Source: Monomorium pharaonis
Taxonomy: Eukaryota; Arthropoda; Insecta; Hymenoptera; Formicidae
Length of the DNA: 64,000 nt
Direction: 5' to 3'
Assembly: GCF_013373865.1 (NCBI RefSeq)
Contig: NC_050470.1
Span: 13,622,443 to 13,686,442 of the forward strand
A model generated the notes under the pieces. The model ran no database searches. It was not told where the DNA came from and saw nothing but the letters and a program-made list of their open reading frames with translations. The translations under genes were made by a program, and so were the position numbers. Shown in pieces: positions 54,437-64,000 of this stretch (positions are counted from its first letter, which is position 1; the number at the start of each line of letters is the position of its first letter).

Positions 54437-56357
54437 ATGTCTAAACATTCTACAAAATCAAAAAAGAAAAATAATAAAACATCTACTGAAAACCATCCAG
54501 TTGTTGAATCGCCTCCTTAGAAGAGACCTTATTCAGAGGTTTCATTTGAGGAAAGTCCTGCTTCAGATGTCAATTCTGGAGATTTGATGATGTCGTCGGC
54601 AATTTATAGTGAGGCTTCTTTTTACTCTCCTGTCACGGAAAGCAACTTAGATCATGCTGACTCAACTGAGAAACAAGATTCTACTAATTTAAACTCTCAG
54701 AAAGATGTTTCTAATAATGTGAATCATAGTTCCTTAACCCCATCTTTTCCATTGGTTAACAATAGTGATCCTTCGGTTGAAAATTCTTAATTATTTCAAC
54801 GTCGCCATTTTGTCGAGGCTCAATTATCTAATAGATATTCTTCAGTCCATCATTCCCCTTTTTCGGTCCATCTTGAAGGGGTTAATGATGATGGACGTTC
54901 ATATATTGGGAACTCACATCCCATGAGTATCGGAGAAAAACTCTGTTCCAAATTCAACTGCATTAAAAATATTAAAAGACTTGGTAAAAACCTTGTTAGA
55001 ATAGATTTTGATTCCCTTTCAGAGGCTAATAATTTTGTTGCTACCTCCAAAGATATTTTTCATGATGCTTTAGCTTACATACCTAATTATCGTATTTTTA
55101 GAGTGGGAGTTATTCGTAATGTGAATATTTCTGTGTCTAACCAGAGAATAATGGATGGAATCACATGGCCTAATGATCCTATCAGGATTCATAAAGTGGA
55201 GAGACTTAGATCTAGGGATCCAAATAATTTAGAATTATTTAAGGATACAACAACTGTTAAGGTATGGTTTGAGTCAACGCTGTTACCTGAATTTGTTAAC
55301 ATTTGGAGGGTTAGATGTCCGATTTTTCCATTTATCAACAGGGTCAGAAAATGTACCAACTGCTCTAAATGGGGCCATTCTTCACTTGCCTGCAAGAGCT
55401 CTGTTTCCTGTGCTAAATGTGATGAATCGCACAAAACAGACGCCTGTTTCAGCATCTCTACTAGATGCTCGAATTGTAAAAGTAATCATAGAGCCTTTGA
55501 CACTAACTGCCCTATATTTTACAGATCTAGAATAATTAATACAATAATGGCCTATTGTAACACTGATAGAGCCAATGCTATTAAATTGATGAAATCTAAA
55601 AACATGTCATCTATTCAAGAAGCCCAAAATGCATTCAAATCGGATGCATTTAGAGGCTGGTCTCTTAAGGATTTTGGTTTTAAACCCCTTCCTGTACCTA
55701 CTGTTTTTAACGTACAACCTATAGAGAATAAACCTTCTCTTACTTCCTCTAATTTTCACCCTGTTAGAATTAAATCCAATCGTTCGTTTCATACTATCTC
55801 TACAAGATTACGAGTTTGTAGTGAACCACCTATTGATTTTGTATCTAATTTTATCCCTTCTAACTATGAACAAATATCTATTAATCTCTCTTCTTTAATA
55901 TGTTCTGAACAATTAAATTCTGATCATCTCCCTCGGGAGTCTAATATTGATACAAAGGAGTATGTTAACTTAAAGACTGTTTTGGATCCTGTTTCTGTTG
56001 ATATTCCATTATCCTTTAATCATAATCTTGAAATCTCCTTCATTAAAATTAAAATTAACCATGTATTTTCTAAATTTCTTATTGTCGCTTCCATTTATAA
56101 TCCCCCCAGTTCTATAGTTTCAAAATCAGGTCGGTTACAGTTACTAAGGAGTCTTCTTCATATTTCATCCCATAACTTCTTAATCATATGTGGCGATTTA
56201 AACGCTCAACACAGTTCATGGGGCTCTAGCTTACTCAATGCTAATGGCAGATCTTTGTTAGATGCTATTGTTTCATCTGAATTAATTTTCTTGAATGACG
56301 GCCCTCCACAAGAGTGTCTGCTACTCAGGACCACATTAGCGTTTCGGACATTTCCTT
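54437..56357 (+). pseudogene. LINE-B ORF1 fused in frame to the endonuclease by deletion
   Basis: From ATG 54437 one frame continues to 56357 with two stops (TAG 54518, TAA 54788). The ORF1 part has an acidic/serine-rich N-terminus, an RNA-binding-like middle (NLVRIDFDSLSEANNFVA) and zinc knuckles at about 55350-55520 (CTNCSKWGHSSLAC, CAKCDESHKTDAC, CSNCKSNHRAFDTNC). It then passes without a stop into the second half of an endonuclease (VASIYNPPSS, ICGDLNAQHSSWGS, ANGRSLLDAIV). The endonuclease N-terminus (WN...E motifs) is missing, so an internal deletion joined the two ORFs. The frame is lost after FLNDGP; the true continuation starts near 56314 in another frame. Confidence 0.85.
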
Positions 56358-58783
56358 GATTTCACCAGCTTTGGGATCCATCAGTTGTTGGTCCACCATA
56401 GATGAGCCTTTGAGAAGCGACCATTTTCCCATTGAAATAAAATTAACTCCTACTTGTGTCGATTCTCGAGGGATTATTGGTAGACGACCTAAACTTTTGA
56501 ATAATTATATGGATAAGAAAATATTTAATAATTACCTAGATGATTTTTTTACTGATTATACTCCTCAGGATTTGTCAGGCGCTAATCTGTATAATTTTTG
56601 GTACAGTACTGTTCTAGATTTTGCATATAAGGCTGGTATTAGATCTGTTGACTCAGAGGGCAACATCAAATCGTTTGATCTTCTACATAATAAATGGCAA
56701 TGTTCGAGACTTAACCGTTCCTCTTATGGTTCGATTCAGCTCTGGTGGGACGAACACTGTATTCTAGCTATCCCCGAAAGATCTAAAGCCTTTGAGTTTT
56801 TTAAGAAATATTCCAATAGAAATATAGAGAGGCCTCTACTAACGCTCGTAGAACATTAGCCAAAAGAAAAAGTATTAATTTTAAATCATTTGTTGAAGAA
56901 ATTAATTACAACTTTAATTCTCAATCTCTTTGGCAAACCATTAATAAGTTTAAGAACAGTGTTTATTTTAACCCTACCACTCCCTCTAATCAATTTAAGT
57001 GTGACATTTTAGATTGCATTATTACGAAGTTGGCTCCTCTATGGTGTTCTGCCCCTTTTCCTCAAGTTCACCATACAAATGAATTAGAGATGTTTTCCAC
57101 TCCCTTTCAAATTAATGAACTGAAGGATGCAATCAAATCCTTGAAGCTTTGCTCTGCTGCGGGACCTGATTTAATTAATAATTGGTTGTTTAAATGTCTT
57201 CCTTTATCGACGTTACGGGTTCTCTTGGACTCATTTAATTTGATTATTAGTGATGGCTCATTTACTTCCTTTTGGAAATTCTTTGATGTCTCCTTGATCC
57301 CCAAACCATACAATAGAGGCTTCAGACCGATTTCTCTATCTTCGGCTTCTTTAAAGATATTTGAAAAATTAGTTATTAGAAAATTCGAAAGATTCATCGA
57401 ACTTGAGTTGCTTCTCCCATCCTCTCAGTATGGCTTCAGGAAGGGTAAGTCCTGTGAAGACTGCCTCTCTCATTTAAATATTGATATATATATTTCTTTC
57501 ATTAAAAAGAAATTTTTAGGTGCCTTGTTTATTGATATAGAAGGAGCATATGATAATATAATTCCTCAAAACTTATTTTATTGCATTAATCAATTAAGAT
57601 TACCGGATGGATATAAAAAATTTTTCCTTAACTTTTTCAGCCCTAGATGGGTGGATTTTTATGAGTTGGGTTTTCATTTTGGTCGACGCTTATTGGCTAA
57701 GGGCCTCCCCCAGGGCTCTGTACTGTCCTATTCTTTTTAATATCTATATTAAGAATTGTTTACATAATATCCCTCATTCGTGTTCATCCCTTCAATTTGC
57801 TGATGACATTGTGATTTATTCAAACAATATTGATTATCTTAAAGTTCTTCAAAATTTGGAATCTGCCTTTTTTACTATATCTAACTGGCTTAAATCTCTT
57901 AATTTATCAATTTCTACTGAAAAATCTCAATTTATATTTCACAGGAAAAAATCCTTATCACTTCCTGACACTATCTTTTTTAAAAATAATCATTTTAAGA
58001 TTTCTCAGTGAATTAAATATTTTGGTTTAATCATGGACACGGGTCTTAGGTGGAATGCTCATATTAAAGACATTAAAAATAAAACCAGTAAATTTACTAA
58101 CATTCTAAAATGGATTGCCGGTTCCACATGGGGAGTCAATCCTAATAATTGCATAAATTTTGTTAACACAGTCAGGGCTCAGATGGAATGGGGATCTTTT
58201 TGGTTTGTCAACGCTGCTGGATCTTATTTTAGTAACTTAGAAAAATCACTTGTACTATCCTATAAAATCGCTATGGGCATTTCTCGCTATACTCCTAATA
58301 GAGTGGCTTGGAAGTTTAGCAAGCAACCTTCCCTTAAAAGAAGAATTACCCAACTCTGTGATGAATATGTGTGCAAAGCTATTCAACTTAAAAAGTCTAC
58401 TCTTTGTAATAAGCTTAAAAATCTTTGTTATATTATTCACTCTTCTGGGGCTGCGAAAAGAAATATTCCTTTTATTGTGACGAGATGGGAGGCAACTCGA
58501 TGTTTGCATGATTTTCTTTATAGGATATTCTTACACTCAAAGTTTTTTATTCAAGATTGGATTGACTTTGTCTCCTGCTTGTGGTTGTGGATATGAAATC
58601 CAAAATCTAAATCATTTGCTTTGGTCTTGCTCTTTACTTGATGTATATAGAGAGGATTTTATCAACACGCTATTCTCTGTTGGCTTGCAAGCACCTTTTT
58701 CTTTAGAGTATATTTTAAATAAGATTAACTTAAATATTGCTAAGGCTATTATAATATTTATTTCAGATAGTCAACTCAAATTA
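56314..58783 (+). pseudogene. LINE-B ORF2: endonuclease end and reverse transcriptase
   Basis: In several frames: endonuclease C-terminus LRSDHFPIEI (56405-56445); RT motifs SAAGPDLINNW (57152), IPKPYNRGFRPISL (57296), SSQYGFRKGKSCEDCL (57420), ALFIDIEGAYDNI (57520; motif A), GLPQGSVLS (57700) with the frame broken just after it, and LQFADDIVIYS (57790; catalytic FADD). The C-terminal domain runs to 58783 with CGCGYEIQNLNHLLWSC, a cysteine/histidine motif as in R1/LOA/Jockey-type LINEs. At least four frameshifts or stops are present. No RNase H domain was seen. The family is the R1/LOA/Jockey/I group; a finer placement needs a tree. Confidence 0.88.
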
Positions 58784-59246
58784 TAATATTTTTCCATTTT
58801 AAGTCGAACTTTAAATCAAAAGAACCTCACTAGCCTTGTTGGATTTTGGATTTGCAACTAATTATCTCCAACATCATAAGGCAGAGATCGGCAAGAAATG
58901 CACTTCTCGGCCGATTTCAGCAAGCGCCGCCTCCCACTATTCCTCTTGCCCCATGTGCCGCTGACGCGGCCTACGAACCGCGCGATTCGTAGGCCGCACG
59001 CGGGGCAAGAGGAGTAGTGGGAGATGGTGCTTGCTGAAATAGGCCGAGAAGTACATTTCTTGCCGATCTCTGTCATAAGGCAATACTTTCTCAAGAATTG
59101 AGATATCTGAATCAAGATTTTAAATAAGTAATAAGTTAGTCCATTTCTCCACGGACTATCTTAGGGTTTTTAACCCGCTTAAAGCGTGGTACTGTGACCC
59201 TGCAATTGGGTCGGATATCCATTTGGGGAATTAGAAGAAGAAGAAG
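58784..59246 (+). other. LINE-B 3' UTR with conserved tail
   Basis: The last 90 bp (GTGGTACTGTGACCCT, GGGTCGGATATCC, then AAGAAGAAGAAG) match the LINE-B fragment at 17006-17334. The tail is a short AAG microsatellite rather than poly(A). A hAT-type MITE is inserted at 58882. Confidence 0.82.
58882..59072. mobile_element. hAT-type MITE with 8-bp duplication TCATAAGG
   Basis: The ends CAGAGATCGGCAAGAAATG and its complement (one mismatch in 30) are flanked by TCATAAGG at 58874-58881 and 59073-59080. The CAG start and 8-bp duplication are hAT features. The whole 191 bp forms one long stem. Confidence 0.95.
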
Positions 59247-59300
59247 GGTCGGAGTGTTGCCGCTCAGTGCGGGGACAAGGAAACGCTCACTACGAGTGAG

Positions 59301-59965
59301 TCCCAGATGCGCACAGTAATAAACGGACACAGCAAGCTGAGTGAAACGGACACAGTAACAAACGGACACAGACCAAACGGACACAGTGCGAAACGGACAC
59401 AGTAACAAACGGACACAGTGTGAAACGGACACAATAACAAACGGATACAGACCAAATGTGCACAGAGCGATACGGACACAATGCGAAACGGACACAGACC
59501 AAATGCGCACAGAGCGAAACGGACACAGACCAAATGCGCACACTGCACATGCGCACGGACCAAATGCATACACGGAAAGTCGCAAACCCATGTGATGCAG
59601 TGAATGCTTTGCACGCACACACACACACGGGGGGGGGGGGTGCAAGGGGGGCCTTCGGCCCCCCTCCCGCACCCACCCCGTCCAAGTCGCTAACCTATGT
59701 GGACTTTACTCTGCTTGCAATGTACATGGATTGCATTTGGTCCGTGTGCACGTGCAGTGTGCGCATGTACAGTGTGCGCATTTGGTCCGTGTGCATTTGG
59801 TCCGTGCGTATTTGGTCTGTGTCCGTTTCGCTCTGTGCGCATTTGGTCTGTGTCCGTTTGTTACTGTGTCCGTTTCGCTCTGTGCGCATTTGGTCTGTGT
59901 TCGTTTGTTACTGTGTCCGTTTCACTCAGCCTGCTGTGTCCGTTTATTACTGTGCGCATCTGGGA
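59301..59965. mobile_element. Modular foldback 1: arms of AACGGACACAG tandem repeats
   Basis: It starts TCCCAGATGCGCACAG and ends complementary. Both arms are built from ACGGACACAG-type 10-mers with GACCAAATGCGCACAG variants, in opposite orientation. The centre (59574-59745) has GGAAAGTCGCAAACCCATG, a G-run and GGGGCCTTCGGCCCCCC. All ORFs here on both strands are repeat artefacts. A broken arm of the same kind lies at 24165. Confidence 0.88.
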
Positions 59966-59984
59966 CGCTCCCCTCACTACGCGT

Positions 59985-60237
59985 TCGGATAGGATCGTAG
60001 GTTAGGGTCGGCGTTCAATACATGCTCTTGGAGGCCTGGTTCACTACACCAGGAGGATGTGATCGTCTGATTACGTCGGTCGGAACTAAGTTGGAGGTTG
60101 ATCACGTCCGCTGGTTTATATACTGGCGAAGTGCAGACGCGCGGAGTGGAGAAGCGAAGAGAAGAGATCGCGCGAGGAAGAAAGTAACAACCCGGTGTCG
60201 GCGTATACAAGTAATGGTTGGTGCCGCTCGTTACAAT
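59985..60237 (-). repeat. LTR fragment, minus orientation
   Basis: On the minus strand it starts TGTAACGAGCGGCACC at 60237, with CAGTATATAAACCAGCGG (TATA) near 60120. The rest appears cut off by foldback 1; a remainder may lie at 59247-59300. Confidence 0.55.
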
Positions 60238-60355
60238 TCTTATATAAAGTAAACATTAATATATGAATTGATATATGAGTTAGATAATAAGATACAAGTT
60301 GTGATTAAGGATACATTAAAAGATAAAATTATATGTAATACGTAATGGGGAGCGT

Positions 60356-60952
60356 CCAAAATGGCCACGCGTAAATTTGACCACGTTCGAAATGGCCACG
60401 TTTGGAATGGCCATGGGAAATATTGCACGTGGTTCAATTTGCCCACGTTCGAAACGGCCACGTCTGAAATGGCCACGTTCCAAACCGGCCACGTTTGGAA
60501 TGGTCACGTTTGGAACGGCTACATCCGAAATGGCCACGTTCGAAACGGCCACGTTCGGAACAGCCACGTATGTTTCACACAATTTTTAATACAATGCACA
60601 TGGATTAGCGACTTGGACGGGATGGGTGCGAGAGGGAGGCCGAAGGCCCCCCTTACATCCCCCGTATGTGTGTGTTCGCGCGCGCACGCACACACACACG
60701 CAAAGCATTCTTTGCACCACATGAGTTTGCAACTTTCTACGCAAAACAAGAAAAAAATCATTCCAAACGTGGCCGTTTCGAACGTGGCCATTACAAAAGT
60801 GGTAATTTTAAACGTGGCCATTCCGAACGTGGTTATTTCAAACGTGGCCATTCCGAACGTGGGCAAATTGAACTCCATGAAATATTTCCCGTGGCCATTC
60901 CGAACGTGGCCATTTCGAACGTGGTCAAATTTACGCGTGGCCATTTCAAACG
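60356..60952. mobile_element. Modular foldback 2: arms of GGCCACGTTCGAAAT tandem repeats
   Basis: Arms consist of about 15-bp units (GGCCACGTTCGAAAT and variants) in opposite orientation, 60356-60570 and 60760-60952. They begin with GGCCACGCGTAAATTTGACC and mirror it at the end. The centre (60590-60745) has GACTTGGACGGGATGGGTGC, GAGGCCGAAGGCCCCCC and CACCACATGAGTTTGCAAC, homologous (inverted) to the centre of foldback 1. ORFs here are artefacts. Confidence 0.88.
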
Positions 60953-61073
60953 TGGGCAAATTATATCCACTCTACGTGATGTAATATATATGTATCTTTT
61001 ACGAATAAAAAGATACAAATTATATATGAACAAATTACGTGCTACATTTAAGCCATTTATTATACATCATATA

Positions 61074-61510
61074 TCATGCATTTCTTACAGGTAAGTTTAC
61101 ACTTATATTATTTCTTTTAGCTATTGCAACATTCCTGTCATTATTTTCTGTAATTCGGTCTCTTTGTACTTTGGCTTCTTGAAGTTCTATTACAATATCT
61201 TGTATTTCTAATTCATCTTTATGTAGACGAATGTTTTGCAATATGCAACAAGCTAATACATGATAAGGCACAAAATCCACACGATTTACTGCTAAAACAT
61301 GTAATAGACTTCTCCAACGTCCTTTTAAAAGGCCAAACGCTCGTTCAATTACCATCCTAGTAGACAAGTGACAAAAATTATAGTTTTTTTTGGTATTGTG
61401 TAAGATGGCCATTATCAGGATAAGGGACTAATAAATGTTTATGCAACGTGTTACGTCTTGGAAGCCGTTTTTCCAGAAACGTAGCTTGCTGAGGGAGGAA
61501 TAAACTTACG
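61074..61510 (-). pseudogene. PIF/Harbinger transposase, C-terminal remnant
   Basis: The minus-strand 112-residue ORF has RMVIERAFGLLKGRWRSLL and HVLACCILQNI, the end of the DDE_Tnp_4 nuclease domain found in HARBI1. Upstream, in another frame, YPDNGHLTQYQKK corresponds to the preceding conserved block. The frameshift between the two and the missing N-terminal catalytic residues make it non-functional. The CCCAGATAGCCAA MITE cuts it at 61517. Confidence 0.85.
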
Positions 61511-61516
61511 CGTTAT

Positions 61517-61887
61517 CCCAGATAGCCAAATAAAGGCAACGTGTTGTTATTTGGCTGTCACTTATTCCCTATTAATTTTATCAAACTAAAGCCAAGGTAT
61601 TTCCTCAAACTGTCTGTTGTTCTGACATCATGTAAAATTCTACATTAGAATTCAACAAACTGACGGCAAGTTGTCAACATGCATGCACAATTGCTGTCAA
61701 TGTGACAAGTTTATTATTCCTCAATGCATGCACTTATAATTTTATAAACTCATGAAGGTTATTTGCTCTCCTGATGTTAACTTCGTTCCACGTTAAATTA
61801 CAATGACAGCAAATTGTAGGCAAGTTCACAACATACATGCAGTGCATTAATTTGCCCGATATGCTTAATCTCGCTTGGCTATCTGGG
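61517..61887. mobile_element. MITE with CCCAGATAGCCAA ends, copy 2
   Basis: Same length (371 bp) and about 95 percent the same as the copy at 37428-37798. Flanks are AT on the left and TT on the right, so one duplication base has changed or the site rearranged. Confidence 0.92.
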
Positions 61888-61899
61888 TTTGTTAGGACG

Positions 61900-62538
61900 T
61901 TTAAAAAATTGCTGTTTTACAATTTTTTCAACACTGGAAACGAAAACTGCAAAGATTTTGATAACATTTTACTGGATTTAAATAAATTGAATAAACATGA
62001 TTTTGAAAATTTAGAAGGAAATGTTGAAACAAATTTTTCATGACTTTACGCCGAATGATGTGAAATATCAAAAACTCGATTTAATTGAAAAAAATTCTGT
62101 TCGTTATATATGCGGTTATTTAATTCGCAAATGTTTAAATAAACATTCCTGCACAATTTGCAAACAATATAGCACATGTAGAATTTGAAGACTCAACAAT
62201 TTCTTGTTTTTTTTAAAGCATATTAAAGTAAAAGTTCCATTTTTGGGAACTTGGAAATGCCACATAACAATTTTATTTTTTACATATGTTCTTTAGAAGT
62301 GATTTTTGATGATAATTTTGAAAGCGTTATTTTACAGAAAAATGTTATTAAAACATTTTTAACAAAGGCTGAATCAATTACGTTCCAACATCCGTGTAAA
62401 AATTTTCCACATTTATTTAAAAAAAAATTATTTTTTAGAATGCGTTTGTATTATACTTTAAAGTTTATAAATCGTAATTTTAAATCTGATTCAAATAAAT
62501 ATAATTCAAATAAAATGATTAATTGGAGACATAACTAA
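61900..62538 (+). pseudogene. P/THAP9-like transposase, C-terminal remnant
   Basis: Pieces in different frames: SVRYICGYLIRKCLNKHSC with CTICKQYSTC (62098-62185), then a 95-residue ORF (62251-62538) ending FFRMRLYYTLKFINRNFKSD. The Y-x-x-GY-x-x-K...C-x-x-C signature and the R-x-R-x-YY-x-LKF-NR end resemble P-element-like transposases with THAP domains. No THAP or RNase-H-like core is present here. Confidence 0.55.
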
Positions 62539-62540
62539 AA

Positions 62541-63087
62541 AATTGTAATGCATATATATCTATATATAATAAATAAATGATGGCATGTAATAATTTGTTA
62601 TAATCTTATCTATCTCTATCCAATAATCTATAATAATAAAGTAGATAACAATTAATTTTTAAATAATAAGATCTTATAAAAACCATTTTATTCTTTCTAT
62701 TAATTAATGTATAAAGATGTTTTTAATTTTTAATTTGTATAAATTTGTTCAGATATATTTCTATTTTTTATTAATGTTTACTAATAATTTTATTCTTAAT
62801 ATACATTGTTTATTTAACTTTTTTAATTAAATTTTGTTAAATTTTTTTATTAAATTTTAATTTACTAATCTAACCAGCTTTTATTTTTATCTTTTAAATA
62901 ATTTTAAAATTTTTTCTTAATTTTTATATATCCCTGTGGTCCATCTTCTTGTCATACTAATATAATACAGATTTCTTAAACAATTGATACGTTACTGGAT
63001 ATTAGTCCAAAAACATGGCGGAATACCACGTGATCAAAGACAAAAAGATCAAAGTCCCGACAAGAAGTACCCCTACTAGTTATATTA
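62541..63087. other. AT-rich unassigned DNA
   Basis: Nearly all A and T to about 62.93 kb. No feature recognised. Confidence 0.4.
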
Positions 63088-63255
63088 TAGCCTTGTTCCT
63101 TTGGTCTGTTCAGGGTCTACTCGGAGCAAACCTAAGCAGACCAATGCACTCTAATAGGTTGGCGTCATCGGAATCAACCTATCAGAGTGCATTCTGCATT
63201 GGTCTGTTTAGATTTGCTCCGAGTAGATTCAGAACAGACAAAACGAACAAGGCTA
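63088..63255. mobile_element. Foldback MITE (TTTTGTCTGTTCTG family), copy 2
   Basis: TAGCCTTGTTC at the start and GAACAAGGCTA at the end. The interior matches 51408-51556, with a 12-bp CATTCTGCATTG variation. Confidence 0.9.
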
Positions 63256-63274
63256 ATGGCTACTGTACATACTT

Positions 63275-63424
63275 AAGGTGCCTTTTCACACTGACGCTTA
63301 ACGCTCATTTTCAGAGTCAAGATATCACGTGACTAAAAATAAAGACACCCATCCATTCGTCATTTTTAGTCACGTGATGTCTTTTGACGCTGAAAATGAA
63401 CGTCAAGCGTAAGCGTGAAGAGGC
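63275..63424. mobile_element. Foldback MITE (AAGGTGCCTTTTCACGC family), copy 2
   Basis: Same core (GTCACGTGATGTCTTTTGAC) as 43144-43381. It directly abuts the LTR that follows. Confidence 0.85.
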
Positions 63425-64000
63425 TGTAACGTCCCAGCGTCCGGAAAATTTTGTCCAAAAGTTTTCTCGCGAAACTTGTCCGGATGCACGCGCGCTGAGT
63501 TACCTTACTCAGTAATGCGTTTCTATGGCTCATTTTTACTTTCGTTTAAGTCGTCATTATATAATAATAATTCAAATATTAAGCACTTAATCGTACCTTA
63601 AAATTACGTACATATATATATCAAAACCATATATTACATATACATATACTTTAAGTTATATCTAACATTATTTTAACTCTCTTATCGGTACGAACGCATA
63701 GGCAATCGGATCGTTTAAACTTCTAAATTCTTACTCTCGTATTGCTTATGGGTTCGTCGAGGATTAATTAACTGTAAGATAAATAAAAACCGGATACTTG
63801 TAAAGGCCCCTGCACGTGCACTGTCGGATGATTAAAGAAATGATATCTCGTCAACTGAATCCTCAAAGATTCAAACCGAACGGTTCTAAAACAAATCTGC
63901 TATTATCAACACGACCGCGACAGGATGTCGCGCCTAAAGAAATACAATACGAAATTAATCCGCGTAATATCCGGACTGCGTGTCGGAAGATCAGGTGAAC
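63425..64000 (+). repeat. Probable LTR, 5' end, running off the window
   Basis: It starts TGTAACGTCCCAGCGTCCGG right after the MITE. An AATAAA near 63782 would fit the R region of a + strand LTR. The 3' end is outside the window and no coding match was found in the last 180 bp. Confidence 0.5.

Noticed and set aside
59136..60005. Many ORFs of 70-178 codons
   Set aside because: They translate the tandem arms of foldback 1 in all frames.
60361..61094. 207- and 146-codon ORFs
   Set aside because: They translate the GGCCACGTTCGAAAT repeat arms of foldback 2.
1..64000. tRNA and rRNA genes
   Set aside because: No cloverleaf-like A and B boxes or rRNA-like sequence were noticed by eye; a covariance-model search was not possible.

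Overview
This is a eukaryotic, AT-rich nuclear window that looks like an ant or related hymenopteran genome. The grounds are: spliced genes, a recognisable mitochondrial ribosomal protein gene, DUF4806-type transposon accessory genes (from memory, abundant in ants), insect-type LINE, Penelope, gypsy, Tc1, piggyBac-like, hAT and P-like sequences, and short TTAGG runs. The species cannot be named from the sequence.

Host content is small. The only confident host gene is mRpL13 on the + strand. Its central exon (4275-4429) and last exon (21402-21635) are separated by a 17-kb intron made almost entirely of nested transposons. The 5' exons are not in the window. A decayed SANT/Myb-domain gene lies at 36.5-39.2 kb.

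Layout: 0-1.7 kb, 3' end of a Ty3/gypsy Pol plus a probable LTR; 1.8-3.9 kb, Tc1-like element with a dead transposase; 4.3-21.6 kb, mRpL13 exons and intron (old LINE-A split by piggyBac-like palindromes, MITEs, a solo LTR, a P-like element and a LINE-B tail, then a Penelope 3' fragment and another LTR); 21.9-24.2 kb, solo LTR and repeat block; 24.2-28.5 kb, decayed gypsy element; 28.5-33.6 kb, foldback elements and a dead DUF4806 gene on the minus strand; 34-36 kb, solo LTR carrying a 69-bp minisatellite and split by a foldback insertion; 36.5-40.5 kb, SANT pseudogene, second Tc1-like element, MITE and LTR; 40.9-52.4 kb, a piggyBac-like palindrome split by a 10.2-kb two-gene transposon; 53-59.2 kb, nearly full-length LINE-B; 59.3-61 kb, two modular foldback elements; 61-64 kb, Harbinger and P/THAP-type transposase remnants, MITEs and the start of an LTR.

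The most notable structure is the 10,184-bp transposon at 42158-52341. Its ends are CCCAGCAAACACA inverted repeats with an AT duplication. It carries an intact 709-residue TNP2/DUF4218-like transposase ORF and a seven-exon DUF4806 gene broken only by one in-frame TGA. The undisturbed opposite arm of the palindrome it entered preserves the empty site, which fixes both ends and the 2-bp duplication.
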